A stretch of DNA of 64,000 bases. Origin: Ancistrus triradiatus (taxonomy: Eukaryota; Chordata; Actinopteri; Siluriformes; Loricariidae). Shown here one piece after another: positions 1 to 9,983 of the stretch. The position numbers and the translations under genes were made by a program. Under the pieces are notes generated by a model. The model had not been told where the DNA came from and made no database searches. It saw only the letters and a program-made list of their open reading frames with translations. Location: the NCBI GenBank assembly GCA_025084515.1, contig JAJAGP010000373.1, positions 186,001 to 250,000 of the forward strand, given 5' to 3'. Numbering within the stretch: position 1 is the first letter of the stretch; every line of letters starts with the position of its first letter.

Positions 1-1026
1 TTCAAATATATATTTGGTTATTTATTTGAGATTCACTGAATAATCTGTTAAAGAACATAGAATTGGCTGCTGGTTTGTGCCTGACTCTGCACTATTTCTA
101 ACTTCAGCTTCTTTGTCTTTGTTTGCTTGTCAAACTCTGCATATTCAGTGGGGTGATGCTGTTTTAAACATCTTATTAAATCCGCTATTCTGATCATTTT
201 CGGAGTTGATCCTTCACGGCTTTATTTTTGACATGCATGTAATCCAAGCAGCATGCTGTTAAAGTTTCAATGCCAGAGACATGGTTGTGATAAAAATGAA
301 TAACAAAGACCTAAGTAATGTCCCTAGTCCATCAATCAATAATGCGATATTTAGGGAGACTATCTAGTTGACTAGCTAAGTAGCACTCAAAACACAGCCG
401 AAACACATGACGTATGATTGTCGCTCCCGTTAAGACATACCCCGAATTCTGTGAGTTAATCATTACTCTGAATCAGTCTGGAGTGACTGCGTTCATAATG
501 TGGTTCTTCTTCACTTTATCCAGTTTAATCCAGTTCTCTGTTCTGTTCTTTAAACTGATGGAGGCTTTCCTAACAGACTGTTTCTAGGCTGAGATGTATG
601 TTATGCTACCAGGTTTCACCCAGCGTGGTGTTCGGTCATGTAGTTCTACTCAGAGCTCAGCAGCACTCATAGTGGTGAAAAATATTATATAATTTGCTGC
701 CTATTTGTTAGAGCTGTGTTTCTGCTATTCACTGATACTGAGGTATATGAAAAATGCATACCGTACAGGAAATTAACAACGTTGAACCAGTATACCTCCC
801 AGCACCATATGCTGGTTATGTTCCAGAAAAGAACATTAAGTAAAAAGTATTTTGATGAATAGCAAAGAAGATATGACTTACTAAAAGACCAGAATTACCC
901 TGTACATAATACTTATATTCAAATATAAAGCAAAAGAGTCTGCTAAATACTTTAAAAGTCCAAGAAAAAACACCTATTATGATCCCTAAACAATATGGAA
1001 CAACCTACAATATGGATAATGCAAAA

Positions 1027-1034
<8 letters not shown>
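1..1034. other. LYST intron sequence, nothing recognised
   Basis: AT-rich sequence without a long frame, known repeat terminus or LYST exon that I could recognise. It should be intronic to the minus-strand LYST gene if further exons lie to the left. Confidence 0.5.

Positions 1035-1081
<47 letters not shown>
1035..1081. repeat. (TA)n microsatellite
   Basis: A short poly-A run followed by about 22 TA units, directly abutting the left end of a Tc1 element whose terminal repeat is missing there. Confidence 0.95.
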
Positions 1082-1086
<5 letters not shown>

Positions 1087-2365
1087 GGCTCACTTAAACA
1101 ACACAATATAACTCCAAGTAAATCAAACTTCTGTGAATTCAAACTGTCCACTTAGGAAGAAACACTGACTGACAATCAATTTCACATGCTGTTGTGCTAA
1201 TGAATAGACAACAGGTGGAAATTATTGGCATCTAGCAAGACACACTCAATAAAAGGTTCTGCAGGTGGGGACAACAGACCACTTCTCAGTAGCTATGCTT
1301 TCTGACTGATGTTTTGGTCACTTTTGAATGTTGGTGATGCTTTCACACTCGTGGTAGCATGAGACGGACTCTATAACCCACACAAGTGGCTCAGGTAGTG
1401 CAGCTCATCCATGATGGCACATCAATGCGAGCTGTGTCAAGAAGGCTTGCTGTGTCTGTCAGCGTAGTCTACAGAGGCTGGAGGTGCTACCAGGAGACAG
1501 GTCAGTACACCAAGAGTGGAGGAGGCCGTAGGAGAGTAACAACCCAGCAGCAGGACCGTTACCTCCGCATTTGTGCAAGGAGGAACAGGAGGTGCCCTGC
1601 CAGACTCCATGAGGATGGTATGAGGGCCCGACGTCCACAGATGGGGGTTGTGCTCACAGCCCAACACCATGCAGAATGGCATTTGCCAGAGAACACCAGG
1701 ATTGGCAAATTCGCCACTGGCGCCCTGTGCTCTTCACAGATGAAAGCAGGTTCACACTGAGCACATGTGACAGACATGACAGAGTCTGGAGACGCCGTGG
1801 ACAGCAATCTGCTGCCTGCAACATCCTTCAGCATGATCGGTTTGGCAGTGGGTCAGTAATGGTGTGGGGTGGCATTTCTTTGGTGGGCCGCACAGCCCTC
1901 CATGTGCTTGTCAGAGGTAGCCTGACTGCTGTTAGGTACCGAGATGAGATCCTCAGACCCCTTGTGAGACCATATGTTGGTGTGGTTGGCCCTGGGTTCC
2001 TCCTAATGCAGGACAATGCTAGACCTCATGTGGCTAGAGTGTGTTAGCAGTTGCTGCAAGATGAAGGCACTGAAGCTATGGACTGGCCCGTCTGTTCCCC
2101 AGACCTGAATCCGATTGAGCACATCTGGGACATCATGTCTCGCTCCATCCACCAACGTCACGTTGCAACACAGACTGTCCAGGAGTTGGCGGATGCTTTA
2201 GTTCATTTCTGGGAGGAGGTCCCTCAGGAGACCATCCGCCACCTCATCAGGAACATGCCCAGGCATTGTAGGGAGGTCATACAGGCACGTGGAGGCCACA
2301 CACAATACTGAGCCTCATTTTGACTTGTTTTAAGGAAATTACATCAAATATATCTAAATTACATC
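1082..2365 (+). mobile_element. Decayed Tc1-like transposon, family A copy 1
   Basis: Internal sequence matches two other copies in this window (34.55-35.78 kb and 57.77-62.26 kb). The left end starts within the terminal region (cacttaaacaacac) but the outer repeat is lost into a TA tract. The right end stops within the transposase-distal flank and runs into a second TA tract. The transposase inside is broken. Confidence 0.85.
1386..2311 (+). pseudogene. Tc1-like transposase, family A (broken)
   Basis: Three frames cover one transposase. The N-terminal paired/HTH part (VVQLIHDGTSMRAVSRRLAV, RRRVTTQQQDRYL) lies at 1386-1620. A deletion of about 75 bases relative to the copy at 35.0-35.5 kb removes the end of the HTH region. 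A frame change near 1676 leads to the catalytic core (FTDESRFTLST with the first Asp; MQDNARPHVA with the second Asp), a stop codon follows at 2045-2047, and the final part holds SPDLNPIEHIWD with the catalytic Glu. DD34E spacing is shown by the family copy at 61.1 kb. No functional protein is possible. Confidence 0.9.
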
Positions 2366-3044
2366 ATATATATATATATATAAACCGAATATCTTTCCCA
2401 CAAGAAATGATGTATAATGTAAGGGATAATGTAAATTGAATTAATCCGTTCCAGATACCCAGAAAATTCACACTGTATAAGGCATTATATGCGTTAATGG
2501 AGCTGTCTTGAACAGGTGCTCCCTGATTGTTAGGGATATGTTCCCACAAATCCATCATAAGTTAAAAGTATCATGAACCAAAGAGTTTAATGAGTTTTTG
2601 GTATCATAGCGGAGCCTATGAAAAGTAATTATAAGTAAGTTATTGTATAAAACACTTACATTAACCTACGGTGGGCCAAATTATTAACACAAAGCTTTTT
2701 AATAAAGTGTTGAAAAATCTCATGTAATATAGTGAGTAATGAACTGAAAGTGAAAAGTATAAACACTTTTTTGGTGAACTCTGGGTGCTAGCTTAGCTGC
2801 TAATCCTAACTGCAGTCTGTCTGTGTCTTCTGGAGCATCAAGTTCCTGTTTACCTTTCAGCTGGCAGATAAAACAACCCTTTTTAGGACCCATGGAGACT
2901 TATTTGCTCTAAGAATACAGTAATGTAAATGTAAAAATAAAGACAAACATGATAAAAACAGAGCACATCTTCTCAGAGTGACAGCTTTTGTGAATCTGAA
3001 TCACTGAATTACTGTGTACCGAATCATGAAGTTCTGGCTGAAAT
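2366..3044. other. Unrecognised non-coding stretch
   Basis: Starts with a short TA tract (2368-2383), then AT-rich unique sequence. I see no exon, transposon terminus or structured RNA that I can name. Confidence 0.4.
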
Positions 3045-3046
3045 AT

Positions 3047-3096
3047 AATAGTGAAAGGGCGGTATCGGCCTGATCGCAGAGAGGAAAGGGCAACAG
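3047..3096. repeat. Left copy of a ~45-bp direct repeat flanking the gag remnant
   Basis: The block with ataatagtgaaagggc, gtatcg and gatcgcagagaggaa recurs at 5068-5114 in the same orientation with few changes. The pair brackets the gag/minisatellite segment. It could be a remnant of LTR or flanking duplication, but only about 45 bases match. Confidence 0.6.
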
Positions 3097-3176
3097 GAGC
3101 CACTAGAGGAGAGGAGCTAGGGGGGAGTGCCGCACCAGAACCGGTGACCAGATAAGTCTGACCCTGTCCTGACCAG

Positions 3177-4013
3177 CTAAAGGTCAGGTATAGAGCCAGC
3201 ATGCTCAGATATAGATCTAATGGGCACAGCGAGCGCAGGTACGAAGCTCGGCAGTGCTAGCTGCTCAGGTACAGAGCTTAAAGGTGTGGCAGGCCCAGAT
3301 ACAGAGCTGGGCGGTGCTAGCTGCTCATGTACGGAGCTAATGGGTGCAGCGAGCTCAGGTACTGAGCTGGGTGGCACTAGCTGCTCAGGTACAGAGCTTA
3401 AGGGTGTGGTGGGCTCAGGTACGGAGCTGGGCGGTGCTAGCTGCTCAGGTACGGAGCCAATGGGCGCAGCGAGCTTAGGTGCGGAGGTGGGTAGGATTAG
3501 CTGCTCAGGTACGGAGCTAATGGGCATGGTGAGCTCAGGTACAGAGCTGGGTGGTGCTAGCTGCTCAGGTACAGAGCTAAAGGGCACGGCGAGCTCAGGT
3601 ACGGAACTGGGTGGCACTAGCTGCTCAGGTACAGAACTAAAGGGTACAGCATGCTCAGGTACAGTACTGGGCTGCGGTAATTGCTTAGGTACGGAGCTAA
3701 AAAGCATGGTGAGCTCAGGTACGGAGTTAGGTGGCACTAGCTGCTCAGGTACGGAGCTAATGGGTGCTGTGAGCTCAGGTACAAAGCTGGGTGGCACTAG
3801 CTGCTCAGGTACAGAGCTAAAGGGTGCAGCGTGCTCAAGTACAGTGCTGGGCTGCGGTAACTGCTCAGGTACGGAGCTAAAGAGCGCGGCCACCTCAGAT
3901 AAGGAGCTGGGCAGTGCTACCTGCTCAGGTTCAGATCGAAAGGGCGTGGTAAGCTCAGGTAGGGAGCTAAAGGGCACAAGCGAGCTCAGGTACAAAGCTA
4001 ATGGTCGAGGCAT
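3177..4013 (-). pseudogene. Pro/Ser/Val-rich repeat extension of a gypsy-type Gag
   Basis: A 278-codon open frame formed entirely by the 60-bp minisatellite. It encodes 20-residue repeats with the core VPEQLxPPS and VPELxxPxSS. The same repeat type continues at the C terminus of the gag-like frame 3967-4446 (VLEQLVLPSS, VPELACAL), but in a different frame. The two were therefore once continuous and are now split by one extra base near 3979. I know no catalytic role for such a tail. Alternatives are a lineage-specific expansion of a Gag linker, or a frame that is open only because of the 60-base period. Confidence 0.55.
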
Positions 4014-4035
4014 GCTCAGGTAAAGAGCTAGGAAG
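3190..4035. repeat. 60-bp minisatellite inside a gag-like gene
   Basis: About 14 tandem units with a strict 60-base period, each made of two related 30-base halves (…gctcaggtacggagctnnngggn…). Until about 3979 the units keep exact register with no net indel, so one reading frame stays open on each strand. Near 3979 one extra base shifts the register. On the minus strand each unit encodes 20 residues of the type SSVPEQLxPPSSVPELxxPx. Confidence 0.95.
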
Positions 4036-4446
4036 CACTAACTGCTCAAGTACGGAACCAAAACCCCATATAGACAGTTCCTCCCAATCCCTGGCCCCAA
4101 GTCTGGTCCAATCTTCAGCACTGATCACCAGAGAAAATAAATCATCCAGGGAGAACGTGGATGGCAGGAGATCAAGCTCCTGCCTCAGCAGTTCGCTGAG
4201 ACCTCCCTTAAAGAAGGCCATGCGCTTGGGCTCATCCCAGCTGGTCTCCGTAACCACTACGTGGAATTCAGTAATATAATCAGAGACCGGCCGGGAATGC
4301 TGGAGAATCGAGGCCATGAGGGCCAGATCCATACCACCAACCTTCAACGGACGTGTGATCGGCCAGGGGGCAGAAGTGTCCAAACCGGACATCACCCCTG
4401 GGGTACAATTACACCCCTCGTGGTGACCAGCGATTGCTGATGCCAC
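3967..4446 (-). pseudogene. Ty3/gypsy-type Gag fragment
   Basis: A 159-residue frame with the C-terminal half of a retrotransposon Gag: SRPVSDYITEFHVVVTETSW, EPKRMAFFKGGLSELLRQEL and LDDLFSLVISAEDW. This matches the Gag capsid-like domain of vertebrate gypsy elements, where VxDYxxEFxxLAxxxxW and FxxGLxxxxxxEL are typical. The N-terminal half and the zinc knuckle are not seen. Upstream frame 4392-4796 overlaps it and may hold shifted N-terminal codons (MVRPVQYSALAPGT). No protease or polymerase accompanies it, so it is a truncated element. Confidence 0.7.
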
Positions 4447-5067
4447 TTACGGGGAGTGGAGACCTCCATAAAGGAAGTCCCAGGAGCTAACGCCGAGTAC
4501 TGGACTGGTCGCACCATTCTGTTACGGTTCACCATATTAAAAGGCTTGCGAACAGTGAAGACAAAATATAAACGGGTTTTAGGACCCAATTGCAGCTCCA
4601 GATGAAAATTGTGAACCAAATATAAACAACTAAAATAAACTGAATAAACAATAAAGTAAGAAAATAAACAATAAACAAAAAAGATAATCGAACCAAGGAT
4701 ATGCGCGTGGGTAGACCCTATGTAAACCCAATGCGGCAATCGGCAACGGAAGAAAAGAACCGAAATAACCAAACCAAAAGCTTGCACCGTAAGCATACCT
4801 ATGCCGAGATACGCTGGAGGCGTGTGGGTCTGTGTATGCGCAGAACGACAGCACCAGAGCGGAAAATGGGAACACGCCGACTCAGCGCAGCGTGTTCCAA
4901 GGCTGAACGAGACAAAGCACAGTTCTCCGAACAGTAGAGCGATTCATGGCCCTCCGTACACAGGGCCTACACGACGCACCCAGCGCAAGGCTAATCTGGG
5001 CGGTGCATGAAACGGACGTGTGGAGACAAGAGATGAGACTGAACACCGTGCAGCGTCCCTTGTGCAT
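4447..5067. other. Region upstream of the gag fragment, possible LTR/leader remnant
   Basis: Non-repetitive sequence between the gag fragment and the right-hand direct repeat. It is less AT-rich than the neighbouring intron and may be the leader or LTR remnant of the same retroelement. I could not define a primer-binding site or paired LTRs. Confidence 0.35.
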
Positions 5068-5114
5068 GAGATAATAGTGAAAGGGCAGTATCGACACGAT
5101 CGCAGAGAGGAAGG
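5068..5114. repeat. Right copy of the ~45-bp direct repeat
   Basis: Partner of 3047-3096 in the same orientation. Identity ends on both sides after the block gatcgcagagaggaaggggaa. Confidence 0.6.
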
Positions 5115-5358
5115 GGAAACAATGACGCTTGAGCAAAACACTTTTTCACACCACTGTAAGTCAAGTGACTGTGGAGGAAAGTCCATGACAGTCATAATTG
5201 CTCAAACTGTCATGCCTGCTATTTACATGCTTTCGTAATTAAAAACAATGTATTAAAATTAAGAAAAATGCAAAATGGAAGCATTTTCACTATTGGTCTT
5301 CGATCTCTTGCCCGCAGTGTAAACTAAAATAAGCTTAGAACAGTAAGAAGGGTCATAC

Positions 5359-5468
5359 AGTAGGAGGAGTCTTCTCCAAGAAGATGCGAATCAGTAAAGC
5401 CACTTCCTCTGCTGAAACCCTGTCACTGACCATTGTGACTAACAACTCCACCAGTAGCATCTGGCAAT
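5359..5468 (-). CDS. lyst: LYST coding exon 9
   Basis: A 110-base exon, residues 1318-1354. It reads CQMLLVELLVTMVSDRVSAE then EVALLIRIFLEKTPPT, ending in phase 0 before gtatga. The human match is LVDLLVSLM, LLLRIFLEKSPCT. The acceptor is gccctatag. This is the last LYST exon I can find in the window. The next expected block (LLLGILKII in human) was not found between 1 and 5357. Confidence 0.88.
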
Positions 5469-5815
5469 CTATAGGGCAGAATGCAGAAAAAATTCATTCA
5501 AACACCACACCACTGTCTAATCCAGTGAACTGAGAATCCATATTTGCAATACACTACTAATAGTATTTAACTATACAAAAAAAGTTAATCTTATGTATAA
5601 TTTACAAAAGTAAGCAAATGAATAGAATGTTGCATAAATTACTAAGCCTAATCATTCAACACTTAAACCATTAACCAGGGGCCTAATTTTCCATCAGGCA
5701 TTTTTGCCATTGGGCAAAAACGTGGATATACCACCTTCCAAACAGAAACCTGGATTGATAAAGAAAAACTTGTATACAGATAGTCATACACAACATGAAA
5801 CAGTGTCAATTCACT

Positions 5816-5820
<5 letters not shown>

Positions 5821-5847
<27 letters not shown>

Positions 5848-5943
5848 CTATATATATTATATAGATATTATATATAATATATATATATATTAATATATTT
5901 AAATCTTTTTATTTATATTTTATATCTATAATCATATATATAA
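5821..5943. repeat. TA-rich microsatellite
   Basis: Mostly TA dinucleotides with scattered interruptions. It lies left of the tandem array that borders a Tc1 element. Confidence 0.9.
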
Positions 5944-5957
5944 ACCCCAACCCCTCT

Positions 5958-6043
5958 TCATGCAAAATGTCATACTCTCTCACACTCACTATCAAACCTC
6001 TCACACAAACTGTCATACTCTCTCACACTCACTATCAAACTCT
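5958..6043. repeat. Short tandem array abutting left Tc1 terminus
   Basis: Repeats of about 20-40 bases with the core ctctcacactcactatcaaac run up to the element's TA. An array with the complementary core lies directly outside the right terminus at 8795-8911. Confidence 0.8.
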
Positions 6044-6263
6044 TACACACATGGACAAAACTGTTGGTACCCCTCAGTTAATGAAAGAAAAACCCACAAT
6101 GGTAACAGAAATAACTTAAATCTGACAAAAGTAATAATAAATACTAAATCTATGAAAATGAACAAATGAAAGTCAGACATTGCTTGTCAAACATGCTTCA
6201 ACAGAATTATGTTAAAAAATAACTCATGATAAAGGCCTGGACAGAAATGATGGTACCCTTGAC

Positions 6264-7127
6264 TTAATATTTTGTTGCACAACCTTTTGAGGCAATCACT
6301 GCAATCAAACGATTCCTGTGTCTGTCAATGAGACTTCTGCACCTCTCAGCAGGTATTTTGGAAGGGTGCCTTTTCCAGACGGCATGTTTCAGCTCCTTCC
6401 AAAGATGCTCAATAAACCAAGCTTTCTGACACTGGGTGGCACATTTCTCTCTAGAATTCCTTGATAGTCTTGAGACTTCATTGTAGAGTGCACAGATTCA
6501 AGACACCCTGTGCCAGATGCAGCAAAGCAGCCCCAGAACATAACAGAGCCTCCTCCATGTTTCACAGTAGAGACAATGTTCTTTTCTTGATATGCTTCAT
6601 TTTTCCATCTATGAACAGATGAGCTGATGTGCCTTGCCAAAAAGTTCCATTTTTGTGTCATCTGACCATAGGACATTCTCCCAGAAGCTTTGTAGCTTGT
6701 CAACATGTAGTTTGGCAAATTCCAGTCTGGCTTTTTTATGTTTTGTTTTCAGAAATGGTATCATACTTGGGCATCTCCCATTAAGTCCACTTTGGCTCGA
6801 ACATCGACGGATGGTGCGATCTGACACTGATGTTCCTTGAGCTTGAAGTTCACCTTTAATCTCTTTAGAAGTTTTTCTTGGCTCTTTTGTTACCATGAGT
6901 ATTATCCGTATCTTTGATTTGTCATCAATTTTCCTCCTGCGTCCATGTCCAGGGAGGTTGGCTACAGTCCCATGGGTCTCACATTTCTGAATAATATATG
7001 CAACTGTAGTTACCGGAACATCAAACTTCTTGGAGATGGTCTTATAACCTTTACCTTTAACATGCTTGTCTATAATTTTCTTTCTAATGTGCTAAGACAA
7101 CTCTTTCCTTTGCTTCCTCTGGTCCAT
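6264..7127 (-). pseudogene. Tc1-like transposase, family B (broken)
   Basis: Runs from an ATG (MDQRKQRK) at 7127 to a stop at 6264-6266, like the plus-strand copy at 21068-22103. Stops and frame changes interrupt it. The middle frame 6609-6896 holds VTKEPRKTSKEIKGELQAQG, the HTH end, and LWSDDTKMELFG with the first catalytic Asp. Frame 6389-6718 holds VKHGGGSVMFWGCFAASGTG. The segment that should carry the second Asp and the SPDLNPIE motif with the catalytic Glu has been lost: it would fall near 6400, where the frame leaves the family. Confidence 0.85.
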
Positions 7128-7464
7128 GTTGAGTGTGGTACACACCTTGTCACCAAACAGCACAGTGACTATCTGAAGCTCTATATATAGGCCCACTGAC
7201 TGATTACAAGATTGTAGACACCTGTGATGCTAATTAGTGAATACACCTTGATTTAACATGTCCCTTTGGTTACATTTTTCAGGGGTACCATAATTTCTGT
7301 CCAGGCCTGTTTCATGAGTTTATTTTTTTTAATAATTCTGTTGAAGCATGGTTGAAAAGCAATGTCTGACTTTCATTTGTTCATTTTCATAGGCTTTGTA
7401 TTTAGGATTACTTTTGTCAGATTTAAGTTATTTCTGTTACCATTGTGGGTTTTTCTTTCATTAA

Positions 7465-8756
7465 CTCATTGCTGCTGTAATTGAACGACCACTATCGCAT
7501 TTAAACACTGGTTATTTTAGGTTTTACATATGGCACAATGATCATTCAGGGCTCAAATTGAAGTAAACACTTGGGCCAACATATTTATTCACCTCCAGTC
7601 TTCTATTTTCATCATTTAGGTTACATTTGGGAAGATTAAATGCAAAAAAAAATGTCGAAAATCAAAAATCGCCTTTAATTTTTTGAGATTATAATTTGTG
7701 TGTGGATGCTGGTGATTGAACATTTTCCATGCTGCACATTTTCTGTTTCAACAGGGACTTGTGAAGCTAAATCCAACATTTGGAACAGATACAACAAAGT
7801 GTTCAAGAGTTACACAGATTTTTATCAAGGGTCATCATTTGTCTCAAAATTTGCCACAACCTCTAACAATACAAATAAAAAGAAGCCTGTCACTATAAAT
7901 CAAGTGGTTGCAAGTTTTTTATGTCTTCTGTAATAGAACAAACAAATATTAGTCACAATTCAGTGTTCTTTTGCTTTTTATTGGAATAAATCCACCATAA
8001 TTGAGACCTGCATTGTTCTGCCAGGCAGAGAATGGAGATTCCAGCCCCTCCTCCCTCCGCTCTGTGTGTGTGTGAGCGTGCTGGGGTTGGTCTCTATATA
8101 AGCCGTAGACTCTTAGCTGTCCATTGGAACACAGCTCTGTCACTCAGCGCTCACACAGACCCAGGGATTTGCATATATGTCTAGCCATAGGCCAGCTGCT
8201 GTGAATTGGGGAGGTGTAGAAAACCGCTGCACCAATACACTTTACGAGCTCTTGAATAACTAATAAACTTAGTACTTGCAGAGTCCACCGATAGGGGATA
8301 TCTTATGCACCCTTGGACAAGGGAAACTTTGTTTTGTGTAATGGGAAACGTCCAAAGAAGAGCTTGCGTTGGAACGAATGGATTTTACGCAACCACATAA
8401 CCATGCAAAAAAGCGCTTTACTGACGTTTTATCGGCATGTAACGGTATCATGACTTGTTTAGACGGTAAGTGAATTTTCTATGATAAAATAAAAAGTTAT
8501 TTTACATCCTAAGTATATTTTAAAAGGCAAAATAGTTGTATGTTTTGCGCAAACAACATGGCGGACAGCTGTGTTTGGTACGTGATTTCGGGCGAATGGC
8601 TGCATGTAGACGGTTGAAAATCGGTATGCAGGTAGTCATGATAGTATTAAATCTTTTGAGATTGTGTTTTGGACTGTGTATTAAGAATGTTTTAAGTTAT
8701 TAAAACTATTTACTGCAAATTTGCAGAAGCGCCCCTAGCGGGCCCGATCTGCGGCA
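7465..8756. mobile_element. piggyBac-like non-autonomous insertion in a Tc1 terminal repeat
   Basis: About 1.29 kb placed exactly after TTAA (7461-7464) of the Tc1 right repeat. The ends are imperfect inverted repeats (ctcattgctgct at left; the complement of the right end reads ctattgccgcag). The right target copy reads ATAG, two changes from TTAA. TTAA targeting is the hallmark of piggyBac elements. No transposase frame longer than about 77 codons is seen. Confidence 0.6.
8093..8104 (+). promoter_or_regulatory. Possible TATA box within the insertion
   Basis: The motif tctatataagcc is followed about 30-70 bases later by a GC-richer stretch with cacagctctgtcactcagcgctc. It could be the promoter remnant of a lost gene of the parent transposon. 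No coding region follows. Confidence 0.3.
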
Positions 8757-8794
8757 ATAGCTGAGGGGTACCAACAATTTTGTCCACGTGTGTA

Positions 8795-8911
8795 GGCATT
8801 CTTGATAGTGAATGTAAAAGAGTTTGATAGTGAGTGTGAAATAGTTTGATAGTGAATGTAAGAGAGTTTGACAGTGTGTGAAAGAGTTTGATAGCGAACG
8901 TAAGAGAGTTT
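8795..8911. repeat. Short tandem array abutting right Tc1 terminus
   Basis: Units of about 20 bases with the core gagtttgatagtgagtgtgaa, the complement of the array at 5958-6043. The two arrays flank the same element as an inverted pair. Confidence 0.8.
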
Positions 8912-9504
8912 GATGGATGTGTTTTCTGATTGGCCTAGAGTTGTCATTTTAATAAGCAGTTTTTGATTCAGTTATAGTCAATTATGCCCCGCCCTCTCCA
9001 GGTATGGTGGAAAGCCCTATAGCTTGCGTTAAATGGAACCAAGAGCTCAAACGCAGATTAATGAGGGTATTGGCCTTCCAACAAACATATTAAATTCACC
9101 TAATGACATAAACACTATGGCAACAGCGGCAACAACCAGCAGCCAATGTAACTGATGATGAGGAGATGCGTTGTCTTTTGCGGTCACGCCATCTGCACTT
9201 CGTGAAACCCCGGAACCTCAAACAGTGATGTATATAGAAGCGAATTTACACTTCACATAAGTTTGCCATCCCATTACTCCAAATTCCTACAATAAAAATG
9301 TCTGAAATGTTTGTTTGTTAGGAGGGCAATAGCCTCATTTATCTACGTCTGAGTTCAGGGTTCCATTTAAATCCAAGCTATAGGAAATTCCACTTGTTAG
9401 GACAATAACCATACATGGAGGGGGTGGGGCAAAATTGGCAATAAGCGAATCAAAAACTGCCTATTAAAACAACAACTCTAGGCCAATCAGAAAACATGAC
9501 CATC
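8912..9504. mobile_element. Fold-back element (MITE) with ~120-bp inverted repeats
   Basis: The left arm (gatggatgtgttttctgatt, then gcctagagttgt and ttaataagcagtttttgatt, on to ccctatagcttg) reappears as the reverse complement at about 9380-9504 with few mismatches. Both arms include a segment resembling ccctatagctt near the loop side. The roughly 350-base centre has no long frame. I see no convincing target duplication. Confidence 0.8.
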
Positions 9505-9916
9505 AATGGCCACTCAAACATACAACTGTGCTTGTGCATGGTTTTGAGAATCTGATTGTGAATTTGATTTGTTTGCAAGCCATTTCCTGTTTTTTTGTGT
9601 GCGCACACACACTAATCCACTTTGGAATTCAAGCAATAGATTAAAAATGAGGCCCCAGGTCTTCTAGGAAACAATAAACCATTTATTTACTACGTACTTG
9701 CAATTAATCATTATGAAGTACAAACACCTTCTTAGCAACCACTGTTCAGTCAAAGAAGCACAAAAATCAGATACATAAGTTTATATAACTGATGCTATAA
9801 GGGTGCTGACCAAATCTTTTGGATAACAAAAACACTGCAATGTCTAGTAGTTAACCTGGCCATGTCTGTGCAACACTGTCCTACATTAAATATTATATAA
9901 GCTAGGGATTACATAC

Positions 9917-9983
9917 CTTTGTAGCAGGGATCTGACTGACTGAGGATGTTGTGAAAGCCAGTCAGAATTGTTTTCACACCACC
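9917..9983 (-). CDS. lyst: LYST coding exon 8 (67 bases)
   Basis: A very short exon found by matching LYST order. It reads GGVKTILTGFHNILSQSDPC then YK, and leaves a G that joins AT of the next exon to make Asp. The human counterpart reads GTVKNLLGGFLSILTQ. The acceptor is tatttgtcctcag and the donor is gtatgt. Residues 1296-1318. Phase fits both neighbours exactly, which supports the call despite the length. Confidence 0.88.

Larger units (their letters stand above)
6046..8792 (-). mobile_element. Tc1-like transposon, family B copy 1, with an internal insertion
   Basis: The left end begins cacacatggacaaaactgtt after TA (6044-6045). The right end finishes with the complement (aattttgtccacgtgtg), with TA at 8793-8794. 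The terminal inverted repeat matches the copy starting at 20747. The right repeat is interrupted after ttctttcattaa (7453-7464) by a 1.3-kb insertion and resumes at about 8761 (ctgaggggtacc). Without the insertion the element would be about 1.45 kb. The transposase inside is on the minus strand and broken. Confidence 0.85.

Noticed and set aside
2810..2895. Candidate next LYST exon (coding exon 10)
   Set aside because: The minus-strand translation does not match the LYST segment expected after RIFLEKTPPT.
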